64,000 bases of DNA from Virgibacillus sp. NKC19-3 (GCF_019837165.1 NZ_JAGYHC010000001.1:1860001-1924000); one strand, 5' to 3'; counted from the first letter of the stretch, positions 35,931 to 46,358 are shown. Translations and numbers: made by a program. The notes: generated by a model from the letters alone, not told the origin.

Positions 35931-38357
35931 ATGTTCGTATCATTAAATTGGTTAAGGAATTATGTTGATTTAGGACACTTAAGTCCCCAGGAACTTGCGG
36001 AGGCAATTACCAAGTCTGGAATTGAAGTCGATGGAATTGAATATATGGCTGAAGAAATCAAAGATGTGGTTATTGGGTATGTGGAAACTTGCGAAGAACA
36101 TCCGAATGCGGATAAGCTAAGTCTTTGCAGCGTTGATGTTGGAGAGGAGAAACTGCAAATCATATGTGGAGCTCCAAATATCAGGCAAGGCCAAAAGGTA
36201 GCTGTTGCGAAGCCTGGTGCTGTTTTACCCGGAAATGTTAAAATCAAAAAAACGAAACTGCGTGGCGTCCAGTCAAATGGTATGATTTGTTCCATGCAAG
36301 AATTAGGCCTGAAAGAAAAATATCTGCCAAAAGAGATTTCAGATGGAATTATGGTCCTTCCTGACGATGTCTTAATTGGTGAAAGTGTTCGTCCGATCTT
36401 AAATCTGGATGATGTAGTGCTGGAACTTGATTTAACTCCAAACCGGGCTGATAGTTTATCCATGCTAGGTGTTGCTTATGAAGTAGCAGCTATTTTAGAT
36501 AAATCCATTCTCTTACCTCGTGAAGATGTAGAAGTAAGTGAAGAAGATGCGAATGCATATATCGATGTAGAGGTAGAAGATACAGAATTAAATCCATATT
36601 ATGGTGCTTTTGTAATTCGAAATATTGAAATAAAACCTTCGCCACCATGGATTGCTAACTATCTGATGGCTGCAGGGATACGTCCCATAAACAATGTAGT
36701 AGATATTACGAATTTTGTATTACTTGAATACGGGCAGCCACTACATGCTTTTGATTACGATCGCCTAGAATCTGAAAAAATTTTAACGCGACGTGCTAGA
36801 CAAGGAGAGCAGCTTGTTACCTTAGACGGGAAAGAAAGGATATTATCCGAAGAAAATCTCGTGATTACGAATGGAACCGATCCAATTGCATTAGCTGGAG
36901 TAATGGGGGGAGCAAGTACAGAAGTAACAGAAGATACGACTACTGTTTTATTGGAAGCGGCGTATTTTGCGTCAGCTGCGGTAAGAAAGACAGTGAGAGA
37001 TACTGGTCTTCGCAGTGAATCCAGTACCCGGTTTGAAAAAGGAGTGGATCCCAATCGTGTGAAATCAGCAGGGTTTAGAGCATCTCAGTTATTACGGCAA
37101 TATGCTGGAGGAGAGGTACTCGCAAATGTTGTGGAAATTGATAAATTAGATCATTCCGAAAAAACGGTAGAAATAAATCTGGATGAAATTAATCAACGAC
37201 TGGGAACAACTATTTCAAACCAGGAGATCGTCCATATTTTAAATAAGCTGCGTTTCAACTTCAAACAGAATGATAAAAACTTTACCGTTTATGCTCCGAC
37301 ACGACGTCAGGATATTCAGATTTTTGAAGACATGCTGGAAGAAGTTGCTCGGATTTACGGGTATGACCATCTACCATTCACATTACCATTCGGTAAGTCA
37401 CATGCCGGAGGTTTAACCGAACGTCAGCGACTCAAACGAAAGGTGAAAAATTATCTTGAAAGTGCTGGACTGATGGAAACTATTACACATTCTTTGACCA
37501 GCGAGGATAATATTTCAATGTTGATCAGTCCGGAAATAAAAGCAACATCTCCGAATTCGGTTGAGCTGGCAATGCCAATGAGTGAGGACCATAAATATTT
37601 GCGACTAAGCTTATTGCCGGAATTATTAGCTACGCTTGCTTATAACAAGGCCAGAAATCAATCTGATTTGAGTTATTATGAACTTGGTGCCATATTTATT
37701 TCAGATGAAAACGTGTTAAGAGAACAACCGGATGAACCATTGCGTTTAGCTGGTGCATTAACAGGAAATTGGATGGAACAACCATGGCAGCAAGAGAAAA
37801 AAGTTGTTGATTTCTATGTGGTGAAAGGGGTGCTCGAAGGATTGTTTGATTACCTTGAAATCCCGGTTACATTTAAACAGGAAAAACTTCCTGACATGCA
37901 CCCTGGTCGGACTGCAACCTTGCTTTTACGTGATAAGGTGATTGGATTTATGGGACAACTTCATCCACAAATAGAAAAGGATATGGATCTAAAAGAAACA
38001 TATGTATTTGATGTGAACATGGAGGAAGTTCTGGCAGCTTATACGAATCATCCGACCTATCAGGAAATACCTAAATATCCATCCATTGCAAGAGATATTG
38101 CCTTTATTCTCGATGAAGAAGTAGTAGCCGGGGAAGTAAAAGAAATGATTGAAGAAGTAGGGTCCCCGCTTGTAAAAAATGTAGAGATTTTTGATGTTTA
38201 TCAAGGCGAGAATGTACCCGAAGGCAAAAAATCGATTGCTTATAGTCTGCTGTATCAACATCCAGACAAAACATTACAGGATGATGAAGTAGAGCAGTCA
38301 TATCAGGAAATTGTTGAAAAAGTAAATGCTACATTTAATGCATATGTTCGATCCTAG
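35931..38357 (+). CDS. pheT: Phenylalanine--tRNA ligase beta subunit
   Basis: PheT (808 residues) carries the tRNA-binding EMAP-II-like domain (about 40-150, CEEHPNADKL and ICGAPN), the editing B3/B4 region, B5 domains, the catalytic-like core and the C-terminal anticodon-binding domain (YPSIARDIAFI). I prefer ATG 35931 (MFVSLNWLRNYVD) to the TTG three bases earlier, on similarity. It follows pheS by 15 bases. Confidence 0.97.
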   Translation: MFVSLNWLRNYVDLGHLSPQELAEAITKSGIEVDGIEYMAEEIKDVVIGYVETCEEHPNADKLSLCSVDVGEEKLQIICGAPNIRQGQKVAVAKPGAVLPGNVKIKKTKLRGVQSNGMICSMQELGLKEKYLPKEISDGIMVLPDDVLIGESVRPILNLDDVVLELDLTPNRADSLSMLGVAYEVAAILDKSILLPREDVEVSEEDANAYIDVEVEDTELNPYYGAFVIRNIEIKPSPPWIANYLMAAGIRPINNVVDITNFVLLEYGQPLHAFDYDRLESEKILTRRARQGEQLVTLDGKERILSEENLVITNGTDPIALAGVMGGASTEVTEDTTTVLLEAAYFASAAVRKTVRDTGLRSESSTRFEKGVDPNRVKSAGFRASQLLRQYAGGEVLANVVEIDKLDHSEKTVEINLDEINQRLGTTISNQEIVHILNKLRFNFKQNDKNFTVYAPTRRQDIQIFEDMLEEVARIYGYDHLPFTLPFGKSHAGGLTERQRLKRKVKNYLESAGLMETITHSLTSEDNISMLISPEIKATSPNSVELAMPMSEDHKYLRLSLLPELLATLAYNKARNQSDLSYYELGAIFISDENVLREQPDEPLRLAGALTGNWMEQPWQQEKKVVDFYVVKGVLEGLFDYLEIPVTFKQEKLPDMHPGRTATLLLRDKVIGFMGQLHPQIEKDMDLKETYVFDVNMEEVLAAYTNHPTYQEIPKYPSIARDIAFILDEEVVAGEVKEMIEEVGSPLVKNVEIFDVYQGENVPEGKKSIAYSLLYQHPDKTLQDDEVEQSYQEIVEKVNATFNAYVRS

Positions 38358-38405
38358 GTAAAGGGGATTTTTAATAAAGATTGGTGCTTGTAAATCATCG
38401 AAGTT

Positions 38406-38507
38406 GATAGAAACTGCGACGTAGTGAAAGTAACTTTATGAGAAGGTTCTCGTTCTAATGATAGTTAAGCGCAGGGATACCGCTACGGAAATGTCACAGT
38501 TTCTGTC
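38406..38507. repeat. 102-bp intergenic repeat, copy B
   Basis: Identical to 23098-23199 except for one base. It is the left part of a larger structure: its first 21 bases reappear inverted and perfect at 38764-38784. Confidence 0.92.
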
Positions 38508-38589
38508 GCTAAAATTCATTCGTATTCAACACCGAACTGGTAAGAGAGCCTCGATATGTCTGATATGCTTACAAATGCAGTTTAATGGT

Positions 38590-38784
38590 AGGAATTGGAC
38601 CACCAGCGGAGGAAACACATGTAGACTCCTGCGGGAGCAAAGGCCTAGATGAGACACCGAAGTGCGGTTAGCACGAGGAGGCTCATCAGCCCCCGCGGAA
38701 AGCGAAATGTGTTTCCGTAGCGGTATCCCTACGCTCTCAACCAATGCTTGGAAAGAGTATGGCACACTACGTCGCAGTTTCTAT
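38590..38784. repeat. Palindromic intergenic repeat, copy C
   Basis: This GC-richer block contains GGAAACACAT (38611-38620) paired with ATGTGTTTCC (38707-38716) and ends CGTCGCAGTTTCTATC. I recall similar GAAACACATGTAGACTCC...GGCTCATCAGCCCCCGCGG blocks as frequent intergenic repeats in Oceanobacillus and Virgibacillus. It has no coding frame. Confidence 0.75.
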
Positions 38785-38981
38785 CTATTTTGTCAAAAAG
38801 TATTGAAAAAACTACACGACTACAATCGTAAGTAGTTCGCTTACCGTGGAGAAAATGAAAAATCTCAGTATGATTTTCTTATCAAACAGCAACTCTTTTA
38901 GATAGTCATTAACAAGTTAATTAAAAGGAAAGTGATGCATTAAAAACACATTGCTTTTCAGTGGAATTTGGCATACAAATA

Positions 38982-39019
38982 AACAGCTCAGTTAATATGT
39001 TACTGAGTTGTTCTTTTTT
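38982..39019 (+). terminator. Strong intrinsic terminator with no protein gene before it
   Basis: AACAGCTCAGT and ACTGAGTTGTT pair over 11 bp (with G-U) and are followed by CTTTTTTTA. The nearest upstream gene, pheT, ends 625 bases earlier, beyond the repeat block. Confidence 0.75.
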
Positions 39020-39024
39020 AATAT

Positions 39025-39055
39025 TATCCAACAATCGCGCCCCGATTGTTGGATA
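39025..39055. repeat. 13-bp perfect inverted repeat
   Basis: TATCCAACAATCG and CGATTGTTGGATA pair perfectly around CGCCC. There is no T run, so it is more likely an operator or a repeat end than a terminator. Confidence 0.6.
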
Positions 39056-39267
39056 TCGTTATTGAAGTAAGGGGAGATTAGTTAAACAACACAATCCATT
39101 TTTGCTCACATATATTCACTTTTTTCAAGACTAGAATTCATTTGAAAATCTGTTTATAATTAAATAATCAGTGTGTAGAGATATTGGTATGAGTTTTACG
39201 AACCAAAAATATATGTCGAATGATACGTCTGCCATCTGAAATTTTTATTTTTTCGGAGGGTGAAAAT

Positions 39268-39771
39268 ATGCATAGGGAAGATAGACTGCCTCAAAGCCCA
39301 AATGAAGGCATAATATTTATGTTGATTATTTCGATTATTTCCGTCAACACTATCGCACCGATTATTATGGGGATGGAATTCAGTTTCAGTAAGGAAAATT
39401 ACTTGGAAACCTTAAAGGTTATTCCGATTATGTGGATTATCGTCATCATATTAGTAAGGTTTGTTGCGGGACCATTAATTGGTAAAGTGATGCCAAAATT
39501 TGTGGGAAAAACAGATGGATTTAATGCCAGAATTTTATTAAATACTTTATTGAATGTTACAGTCTTATCTATTCTTCTTACAATTATCGGAACTTGGTTT
39601 GGCTCGCAACAAATAAGCCTTGAACCTTTTCAGAACTTTTTTCATAGTTGGTTTAGGAACTTTGGTGTAGCATTTTGGATTGAGTTGTTAATTGCACAGC
39701 CCATTGCAAGATTTGCAATGAAAAAATTACATTCAAAACAAGCAAGTAAAGCAAAGGCTGTTAATCTTTGA
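39268..39771 (+). CDS. DUF2798-like membrane protein
   Basis: The 167-residue protein has four hydrophobic segments (FMLIISIISVNTIAPIIMG, IPIMWIIVIILV, LLNVTVLSILLTII and FWIELLIAQPIARF), the arrangement of DUF2798 proteins, which occur in many bacteria without known function. ATG 39268 follows GGAGGGTGA. It is absent from this place in B. subtilis, where pheT is followed directly by rnhC, so it was inserted here or moved. Confidence 0.75.
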   Translation: MHREDRLPQSPNEGIIFMLIISIISVNTIAPIIMGMEFSFSKENYLETLKVIPIMWIIVIILVRFVAGPLIGKVMPKFVGKTDGFNARILLNTLLNVTVLSILLTIIGTWFGSQQISLEPFQNFFHSWFRNFGVAFWIELLIAQPIARFAMKKLHSKQASKAKAVNL

Positions 39772-39791
39772 TAAGTATTAAACATAGTCAT

Positions 39792-39826
39792 AGCCGATAG
39801 GTTTTTTTATAACCTATCGGCTTTTA
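39792..39826 (+). terminator. Terminator after the DUF2798-like gene
   Basis: AGCCGATAGGTT and AACCTATCGGCT form a 12-bp perfect stem followed by TTTTAATTT. Confidence 0.85.
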
Positions 39827-40021
39827 ATTTACTAATTGCATCCGTTACATTAGGTATATCTCTTCACAATGTCTTCTTAATTTTAGCATAATACCAAAAC
39901 TTGTTTCTTCCACAATCTGGATCGTTTGTTGAATACCCTTCATATAATTTTTCGTTAATTTAGGAATACATATTTATTTTAACATAAATATTCAGGATGT
40001 ATTGTGAAATTCAGGAGAAAT

Positions 40022-40055
40022 TTGGAATCACCTTATATATATGAGGCGATTCCAA
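40022..40055 (-). terminator. Candidate terminator of rnhC
   Basis: TTGGAATC and GATTCCAA pair, with further partial pairing toward the loop. About 100 bases past the rnhC stop on the minus strand; followed there by ATTTCT only. Confidence 0.4.
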
Positions 40056-40154
40056 TCACATATTTTATACGCAATGTCTAAACGTTGAGCTGATTTATGT
40101 GACTTGGTTTTCGTCACAGTAAGTGAACTACTTACTACAACCATCGTGTCGCTT

Positions 40155-41087
40155 CTATATATACATTCTTGCCTTTTTTGTATTAGCAAAATGCGTTTTT
40201 GCACAAGTGTCCAATATTGCTTCCCCTTGGGAGTTGATTATTTTTGCTATGGTTTGGTCGACTTTTTTGGAAGCGCCTTTTGGCAGGGGAACGCCCAATT
40301 GTTCGGACAGTTTATCCATTTCCTTCAAAAAACTAGTTCGGGCGATAATGGATCCTGCAGCAACTGCGATTGAGTAACTTTCAGCTTTTGTCATAAAATA
40401 CGTATTTTCCGCTAGCGTTTGATTTTCAGATGAAATATGTTTCTTAAACATCGACGGCTCGCAAAATTGATCAATGATGATCCCGTCGACCGGCTGATTA
40501 CCTATTTTCTTCATAAGATTATTGATAACTTGCTGATGCAGTACGGCTTTCATTTTTCCTTGCGTCCATCCTTGACGTTGGAGTTTGTTATATTTTTCAT
40601 TATGCAAAACGAGCAAGGAATAGGGGATCTTAAATTTTACGATTTCCTTGGCCAATTTGCGGATGGAAGAATCTGTTAGCTTTTTCGAATCTGTGACACC
40701 TATACGTTTTAACTCTTCAATTTGACGGGTTTCAATAAAAACACCTGCAACGGTAATTGGCCCAAAGTAATCTCCTGTACCAGCTTCGTCTGAACCAATA
40801 TGATTGCGTTTGAATAATGTAGGTGGTGGAGTGTATTCCGTTGTTCCTTGTTTGCTTGGTTGTTGTCTTTTTGCTGCTGTATCTGTTTTTTTAACCCACT
40901 TTTGTGCTTCTTTCTCTGGTGCGCTGCCTTGAAAGAGTACTTTTCCGGATTTATAGGCTGTTACAGTGGCATTTGCGGTTTTGGCACGAAATACTGCCCC
41001 TTGAGGTGGGGCTGTCAATGTATTTTGATAAACATATTTCATTTTTTCAATCGTTTCCTGTGGTAATATATCTACACGTTGTGGCAT
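40155..41087 (-). CDS. rnhC: Ribonuclease HIII
   Basis: RNase HIII cuts RNA in RNA/DNA hybrids. The 310-residue protein has the N-terminal TBP-like substrate-binding domain (about 1-90) and the RNase H core with the active-site GSDEAGTGDYFGP (Asp-Glu pair), VTDSKKL, IIDQF and AESYSIAVAAGSIIAR. Start ATG 41087 behind TTGGAGCG. It diverges from zapA as in B. subtilis. Confidence 0.96.
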   Translation of the reverse strand: MPQRVDILPQETIEKMKYVYQNTLTAPPQGAVFRAKTANATVTAYKSGKVLFQGSAPEKEAQKWVKKTDTAAKRQQPSKQGTTEYTPPPTLFKRNHIGSDEAGTGDYFGPITVAGVFIETRQIEELKRIGVTDSKKLTDSSIRKLAKEIVKFKIPYSLLVLHNEKYNKLQRQGWTQGKMKAVLHQQVINNLMKKIGNQPVDGIIIDQFCEPSMFKKHISSENQTLAENTYFMTKAESYSIAVAAGSIIARTSFLKEMDKLSEQLGVPLPKGASKKVDQTIAKIINSQGEAILDTCAKTHFANTKKARMYI

Positions 41088-41259
41088 GATGTTCGCTCCA
41101 ATCTATTCCAATATCTAAACTATAGCAAAACTTATGAGGGATTGAAATGGCAAAGTAGAAATGGCGTCGCTAATACGTTAAGTGCTTCGTGGTTTCCTAA
41201 TCCCTTCACTTCATGTTAATATAAAGTGAACAATATTTCTCGAGCAGGAGGACTGCTGT

Positions 41260-41523
41260 GTGGCTCACGGTGATAAACAACGCATAACAGTGGATATACA
41301 TAATAAAACATATACAATAATTGGTGAGGAATCTGTATCACATGTTCGTATGGTCGCGAGCTTGGTAGATCAGAAGATGAACGAAATTCATGAACAGAAC
41401 AAGCATCTTGATACAACGAGACTTGCTGTTCTTACTGCTGTGAATACAATGAATGATTATTTGAAATTAAAAGAAGACTATGCTAAATTGGCAGGCTCAC
41501 TCAATAGGAAAGAGGATAAGTAA
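41260..41523 (+). CDS. zapA: Cell division protein ZapA
   Basis: ZapA bundles FtsZ at the division site. The 87-residue protein has the N-terminal KQRITVDIHNKTYTIIGEE globular part, then a coiled coil (VDQKMNEIHEQ). It starts with GTG at 41260 behind AGGAGG. cvpA follows after three bases. Confidence 0.93.
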   Translation: MAHGDKQRITVDIHNKTYTIIGEESVSHVRMVASLVDQKMNEIHEQNKHLDTTRLAVLTAVNTMNDYLKLKEDYAKLAGSLNRKEDK

Positions 41524-41526
41524 AAT

Positions 41527-42078
41527 ATGTTTGATGTCATTTTAATCATATTCCTGATTTTTGGTTTTTTGATTGGATTAAAAAGGGGATTTATTCTTCA
41601 ACTCTTTCATTTGATCGGTTTTATTGTAGCGTTTGTTGCCGCAATCCTTTACTATGATGAGCTTGGAGCAAAGCTTTCCCTATGGATCCCATACCCGGAA
41701 CTATCTGACGGTGCATGGGCTGACTTTCTTGATTCTTTACCCCTTGAAAATGCGTTCTATAATGCAATTGCTTTTGCCATTATTTTCTTTGCTGTAAAAA
41801 TATTATTGCAAATCATTGCCTCCATGCTGGATTTTGTAGCGTATTTACCAGTTTTAAAATCCATAAATAAAGTGCTGGGAGCTGTATTAGGGTTTGTAGA
41901 AATTTACCTGATACTTTTTATTGTATTATACATTCTGGCATTAACACCTATTGAAATCGTACAATCCTGGATAACGGGCTCATCAATAGCAATATTTATA
42001 ATCGAAAACACACCGTATTTCTCAGGTAAACTAGCCGAATTATGGTTTGAACATGTAGCTGTTTTTTTAAATAACTAG
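41527..42078 (+). CDS. CvpA-family membrane protein (YshB)
   Basis: The 183-residue protein has four membrane segments; the first (VILIIFLIFGFLIGLKRGFI) is the CvpA signature. CvpA relatives are linked to colicin V production and envelope homeostasis; the role in Bacilli is not known to me. Located between zapA and polX as yshB is in B. subtilis. Confidence 0.85.
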   Translation: MFDVILIIFLIFGFLIGLKRGFILQLFHLIGFIVAFVAAILYYDELGAKLSLWIPYPELSDGAWADFLDSLPLENAFYNAIAFAIIFFAVKILLQIIASMLDFVAYLPVLKSINKVLGAVLGFVEIYLILFIVLYILALTPIEIVQSWITGSSIAIFIIENTPYFSGKLAELWFEHVAVFLNN

Positions 42079-42143
42079 GTTATTATAAATATTTAGAGAA
42101 ACCTCCATCAACAGAGGGGAAAAGATAAGCAGGTGGTAAATAG

Positions 42144-43862
42144 ATGAAGGTTAATAAAAAAGATGTTATTAAACTACTGGAAACAATTGCCCTCTATCTC
42201 GAACTCAAAGGAGAGAATCCGTTTAAGATTTCTGCATACCGCAAAGCAGCTCAAGCACTTGAGGCGGACGATAGATCACTTGGGGAAATTGCTGATTTTA
42301 CAAAACTAAATGGAATTGGTAAGGGAACAAGTACGGTGATTGAGGAATATGTACAAACTGGAAGATCCGAAACATTACTGCAGCTGGAAAAAGAAGTACC
42401 AGCAGGCCTGATACCATTACTTGATCTTCCTGGTTTAGGTGGAAAAAAATTAGCAAAACTATATAAAGAGCTTGGGGTTACAGATGCGGAATCGTTAAAA
42501 ACCGCATGTGAAAATAAGCAAGTGGAGCATCTTGCAGGATTTGGCAAAAAGTCAGCAGAGAAGATTTTGATAGCACTAGGGGATATGGATAAGCGCCCGG
42601 AACGATTACCGATTGCAATCATGCTTCCTATTGCTGAGAAAATAGAAGCTTATGTTCAGGGAATTGCTGAAGTGGAAGATTATTCTCGTGCCGGCAGTTT
42701 GCGTAGAATGCGTGAAACAATTAAAGATATTGATTTCATCATTGCAACAGAGGAACCTGAGAAGGTTCGCGATTCTCTGCTAGAATTAGATGATATGAAA
42801 GAGGTAATTTCAAAGGGAGATACCAAAGTGTCTGTTACATTAAAAGCTGTTTATGATATAAATGTTGATTTCCGACTCGTGAAAAAGGAAGAGTTCGCCT
42901 CAACATTGCATCATTTTACTGGTTCAAAAGAGCATAATGTAGCAATGCGTCAGCTTGCCAAGGCACGTGGTGAAAAAATAAACGAATATGGCATTGAAAT
43001 AGAAGAAACAAATGAAATTCTTACCTTTCCAACAGAGCAGGAATTTTTCAACCATTTTGGATTAACCTATATCCCACCAGAGGTTAGAGAAAACACAGGG
43101 GAAGTCGAAGCCTTTGAAGAAGACATTTCCTTGATTGATCTAGGCGATATACGAGGTGACATGCACTTGCATACTACTTGGAGTGATGGTGCGCAGTCAT
43201 TAGAAGAGATGGTGAATCAAGGGCGCATGAAGGGATATGAATTTATGGCAATCACCGATCACTCCAAATATTTGCGGGTTGCTGGAGGTCTGGATGAAAC
43301 CAGATTAAGAAAACAACGTGAGGAAATAGGAAAATTAAATGAGAAATATAGAGATATCCATATATTTTCCGGTGTGGAAATGGATATTTTACCAAATGGG
43401 GAACTGGATTTCTCGAGTGATTTCATACAGGAAATGGATTTTGTTATCGGGGCTATACATTCGAATTTCAACCAGGAGCAATATCAAATAATGGATCGCT
43501 TATATGCAGCACTGGAAAATCCGTATGTATCCCTAATCGCGCATCCCACCGGGAGATTAATTGGACGGCGCGATGGATACAGCGTTGATATGGATAAATT
43601 GATTCAAAAAGCTAAAGAAACGAACACAGCACTAGAAATAAATGCAAATCCAAACCGTTTGGATATTTCATCGGAATGGGCACGTAAAGCACAAGCTGCA
43701 GGTGTTACATTAGCGATCAACACAGATGCACATAGTTATCCCATGTTGGATCATATGGAATATGGTGTAGCTTCTGCAAGAAAAGGCTGGATAGAAAAAG
43801 AAACCGTTATGAACACTTGGCCCAAAAAGAAATTAATGGAGTACTTTAATCGTAATAAGTGA
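42144..43862 (+). CDS. polX: DNA polymerase/3'-5' exonuclease PolX
   Basis: PolX is a family X repair polymerase. The 572 residues comprise HhH segments (about 1-160, PFKISAYRKAAQAL and LPGLGGKKLAKLYKELG), the polymerase palm with the DFII and NVDFR aspartates, and a C-terminal PHP exonuclease domain starting near residue 339 with HLHTTWSDG, followed by MAITDHS, SGVEMDI and HPTGR. Length is normal. ATG 42144 follows AGGTGG. Confidence 0.95.
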   Translation: MKVNKKDVIKLLETIALYLELKGENPFKISAYRKAAQALEADDRSLGEIADFTKLNGIGKGTSTVIEEYVQTGRSETLLQLEKEVPAGLIPLLDLPGLGGKKLAKLYKELGVTDAESLKTACENKQVEHLAGFGKKSAEKILIALGDMDKRPERLPIAIMLPIAEKIEAYVQGIAEVEDYSRAGSLRRMRETIKDIDFIIATEEPEKVRDSLLELDDMKEVISKGDTKVSVTLKAVYDINVDFRLVKKEEFASTLHHFTGSKEHNVAMRQLAKARGEKINEYGIEIEETNEILTFPTEQEFFNHFGLTYIPPEVRENTGEVEAFEEDISLIDLGDIRGDMHLHTTWSDGAQSLEEMVNQGRMKGYEFMAITDHSKYLRVAGGLDETRLRKQREEIGKLNEKYRDIHIFSGVEMDILPNGELDFSSDFIQEMDFVIGAIHSNFNQEQYQIMDRLYAALENPYVSLIAHPTGRLIGRRDGYSVDMDKLIQKAKETNTALEINANPNRLDISSEWARKAQAAGVTLAINTDAHSYPMLDHMEYGVASARKGWIEKETVMNTWPKKKLMEYFNRNK

Positions 43863-43895
43863 ACATATTGCTACGCGCTAAAGGAGTAAGAGCGT

Positions 43896-46238
43896 ATGAA
43901 TGATAGAATTCTCCGTACAATGGAATTTGAAAAAGTCATTGAACAATTAAATAATCAGGCAGCAACTTCATTGGGAAAGGATCTTGCTTCCAAACTTCAA
44001 CCATCCACGGATATAAGTGTAGTCCAAGATTTGCAACGTGAGACGGATGAAGCAATGCAGATTATACGCTTAAACTTGTCCATTCCTTTAGGCGGAATTA
44101 CTGATATTCGAGCAAGCCTAAAACGAAGCGTTATTGGGGGCGTTCTTTCCACAAGGGAAGCTTTGGATGTTGCAAATACGATTTATGGTGGTCGACAAGT
44201 AAAAGCTTTTATGGAGGACCTGGAAGAAGATCTTCCCATTCTACAAGAGCTTGTAACGCAAATTACACCACTTAGAGATCTAGAAAAACATATAAAATTA
44301 AGCATTGATGATCATGGACATGTGATGGATAGTGCTTCTGAGAAACTGCGTGGTATTCGTTCCTCCATTCGTACGTTTGAAAGCAGGGTACGTGATAAGC
44401 TAGATAGTTACACCAAATCAAATAGCAATATGTTGTCTGATTCTATTATAACGATAAGAAATGAACGGTATGTCTTGCCAGTAAAACAAGAACATCGCGG
44501 TTCCATTGGAGGTATTGTTCATGACCAATCCGCTTCTGGTCAAACATTATTTATGGAACCGAAAGCAGTGGTTGATCTTAATAACCAATTACAGGAAGCT
44601 AATGTCAAAGAAAGGCAGGAAATCGAGCGAATTTTACGCGTGATCAGTGAACATATCGCAGAGCAGGAGACACTTTTACATGAAAATGTTCGGGTTTTAG
44701 CCCAAATCGATTTCATGTTTGCCCGCGCTAAACTAGGCAGGCAAATGAAAGCAGTAATGCCAATCATGAATGAGCAAGGCATTATTAAAATGGCTCAGGC
44801 ACGGCATCCGCTTATATCAAGCGATGAAGTAGTTGCAAATGACGTAGAAATTGGAGAAACCTATACGGCTATCGTCATTACAGGACCAAATACAGGTGGA
44901 AAGACCGTTACTTTAAAAATGGTTGGCTTATGTACATTAATGGCCCAATCCGGCTTGCAGATCCCGGCGTTGGATGGATGTGAAATGGCTGTGTTTGAAG
45001 ACGTGTTTGCAGATATTGGTGATGAGCAATCAATTGAACAAGATTTAAGTACTTTTTCTTCTCATATGACGAATATTGTAGATATCCTGAACCATGTCAA
45101 TCATAAAACGCTTGTATTATTTGATGAGCTTGGTGCTGGCACAGATCCACAAGAAGGTGCTGCATTAGCCATGTCTATTCTGGATGATGTTGTATCTAGA
45201 GGCGCCCGTGTTATTGCTACAACCCATTATCCAGAATTAAAAGCATATGGCTATAATAGAGATAATGTTGTTAACGCATCTGTGGAATTTGATATGGAAA
45301 CACTTCAACCAACCTATCGCCTACTGATAGGTGTGCCAGGGAGGAGTAATGCGTTTGATATATCCAAACGTCTAGGTTTACATGATTCCGTGATTGAACA
45401 AGCCAAAAGTCATGTTGGTGTTGATTCCACAAGTGTTGAAAATATGATTGCTTCATTGGAAAAATCTCAATTGGATGCGGAGAAGGATTATCAAGAGGCA
45501 CATCAGGTTTTACTGGAAAGTGAAAAGCTCCGGGAGGATATGGAGAAGCAATGGGAACAATTTAATCAAAAACGGGAAGCGTTATATAAAAAAGCGGAAG
45601 AAAAAGCAGACAAAGCATTAAATAAAGCACGGGAAGAAGCGGAATTAATCGTTGATGAAGTTCGTTCGATGAAAAATAATACCCAAATAAAAGAACATGA
45701 ATGGATTGAAGCGAAGAAAATGCTCGAAGAAGCCAAACCTAATCTTTCTCAAAAACAAGATTCCAAAAAGGAAGCACCGAGCAAAACCAATACACCATTA
45801 CATCCGGGTGATGAAATTAAATTAAACACCATAAATCAGCAGGGTACAGTGCTTGAACAAGTGAATGAGCACGAATACCTTGTGCAAGTAGGAATTATGA
45901 AGGTGAAGGCAGAACGTGAGGACCTTCAGTTAATCGGTAAACAAAAGGAAAAAGTTGAGGAGCCGGTAACAACGGTCAAGGGATCTAACTACCATGTTAA
46001 AACAGAGCTGGACATACGGGGCGAGCGTTTTGAAGACGCGATGTCAAAATTGGAAAAATATATGGATGATGCGTTACTTGCCGGTTATCCTAAAGTATCC
46101 ATTATCCACGGAAAGGGAACCGGTGCACTGCGCAAGGGCGTACAGGAGTTTGCACGAAACCACGCAAGTATTGCTTCATCAAGACCAGGATCCTCAGGAG
46201 AAGGAGGCAGTGGTGTTACGGTAATCGAATTTCGTTAA
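43896..46238 (+). CDS. mutS2: Endonuclease MutS2
   Basis: MutS2 (780 residues) has the MutS-like clamp and ATPase, with Walker [11 protein letters not shown] near residue 330 and Walker [20 protein letters not shown]. There follows a long coiled coil (about 515-625) and a C-terminal Smr domain ([11 protein letters not shown] near 706, [12 protein letters not shown] near 738). It lacks the mismatch domain of MutS. The family acts in recombination control and in rescue of collided ribosomes. Confidence 0.96.
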   Translation: MNDRILRTMEFEKVIEQLNNQAATSLGKDLASKLQPSTDISVVQDLQRETDEAMQIIRLNLSIPLGGITDIRASLKRSVIGGVLSTREALDVANTIYGGRQVKAFMEDLEEDLPILQELVTQITPLRDLEKHIKLSIDDHGHVMDSASEKLRGIRSSIRTFESRVRDKLDSYTKSNSNMLSDSIITIRNERYVLPVKQEHRGSIGGIVHDQSASGQTLFMEPKAVVDLNNQLQEANVKERQEIERILRVISEHIAEQETLLHENVRVLAQIDFMFARAKLGRQMKAVMPIMNEQGIIKMAQARHPLISSDEVVANDVEIGETYTAIVITGPNTGGKTVTLKMVGLCTLMAQSGLQIPALDGCEMAVFEDVFADIGDEQSIEQDLSTFSSHMTNIVDILNHVNHKTLVLFDELGAGTDPQEGAALAMSILDDVVSRGARVIATTHYPELKAYGYNRDNVVNASVEFDMETLQPTYRLLIGVPGRSNAFDISKRLGLHDSVIEQAKSHVGVDSTSVENMIASLEKSQLDAEKDYQEAHQVLLESEKLREDMEKQWEQFNQKREALYKKAEEKADKALNKAREEAELIVDEVRSMKNNTQIKEHEWIEAKKMLEEAKPNLSQKQDSKKEAPSKTNTPLHPGDEIKLNTINQQGTVLEQVNEHEYLVQVGIMKVKAEREDLQLIGKQKEKVEEPVTTVKGSNYHVKTELDIRGERFEDAMSKLEKYMDDALLAGYPKVSIIHGKGTGALRKGVQEFARNHASIASSRPGSSGEGGSGVTVIEFR

Positions 46239-46358
46239 TACGAATCCTATTTTAACTCGTATAATGGGACCCTGTTCTTAAAACTTGAGTTACGGGGTGT
46301 CATTATGATTCGTATTTTTATTTCATATCCCAAGTTGCAATATAAGGGGAGAAAGCTG

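Larger units (their letters stand above)
38358..39267. other. 910-bp repeat-rich intergenic region between pheT and the DUF2798-like gene
   Basis: Left to right it holds repeat B, repeat C, an anonymous AT-rich stretch (38785-38980), a terminator (38982-39019) and a 13-bp perfect inverted repeat (39025-39055). No protein gene is supported. Confidence 0.6.
39772..40154. other. Intergenic region between the DUF2798-like gene and rnhC
   Basis: After the terminator at 39792-39826 it is AT-rich. A hairpin at 40022-40055 (TTGGAATC with GATTCCAA) may end rnhC on the minus strand. No gene is seen. Confidence 0.5.

Noticed and set aside
40104-40377. Two plus-strand frames over the 3' end of rnhC
   Set aside because: They are antisense to a sure RNase HIII gene and have no binding site.
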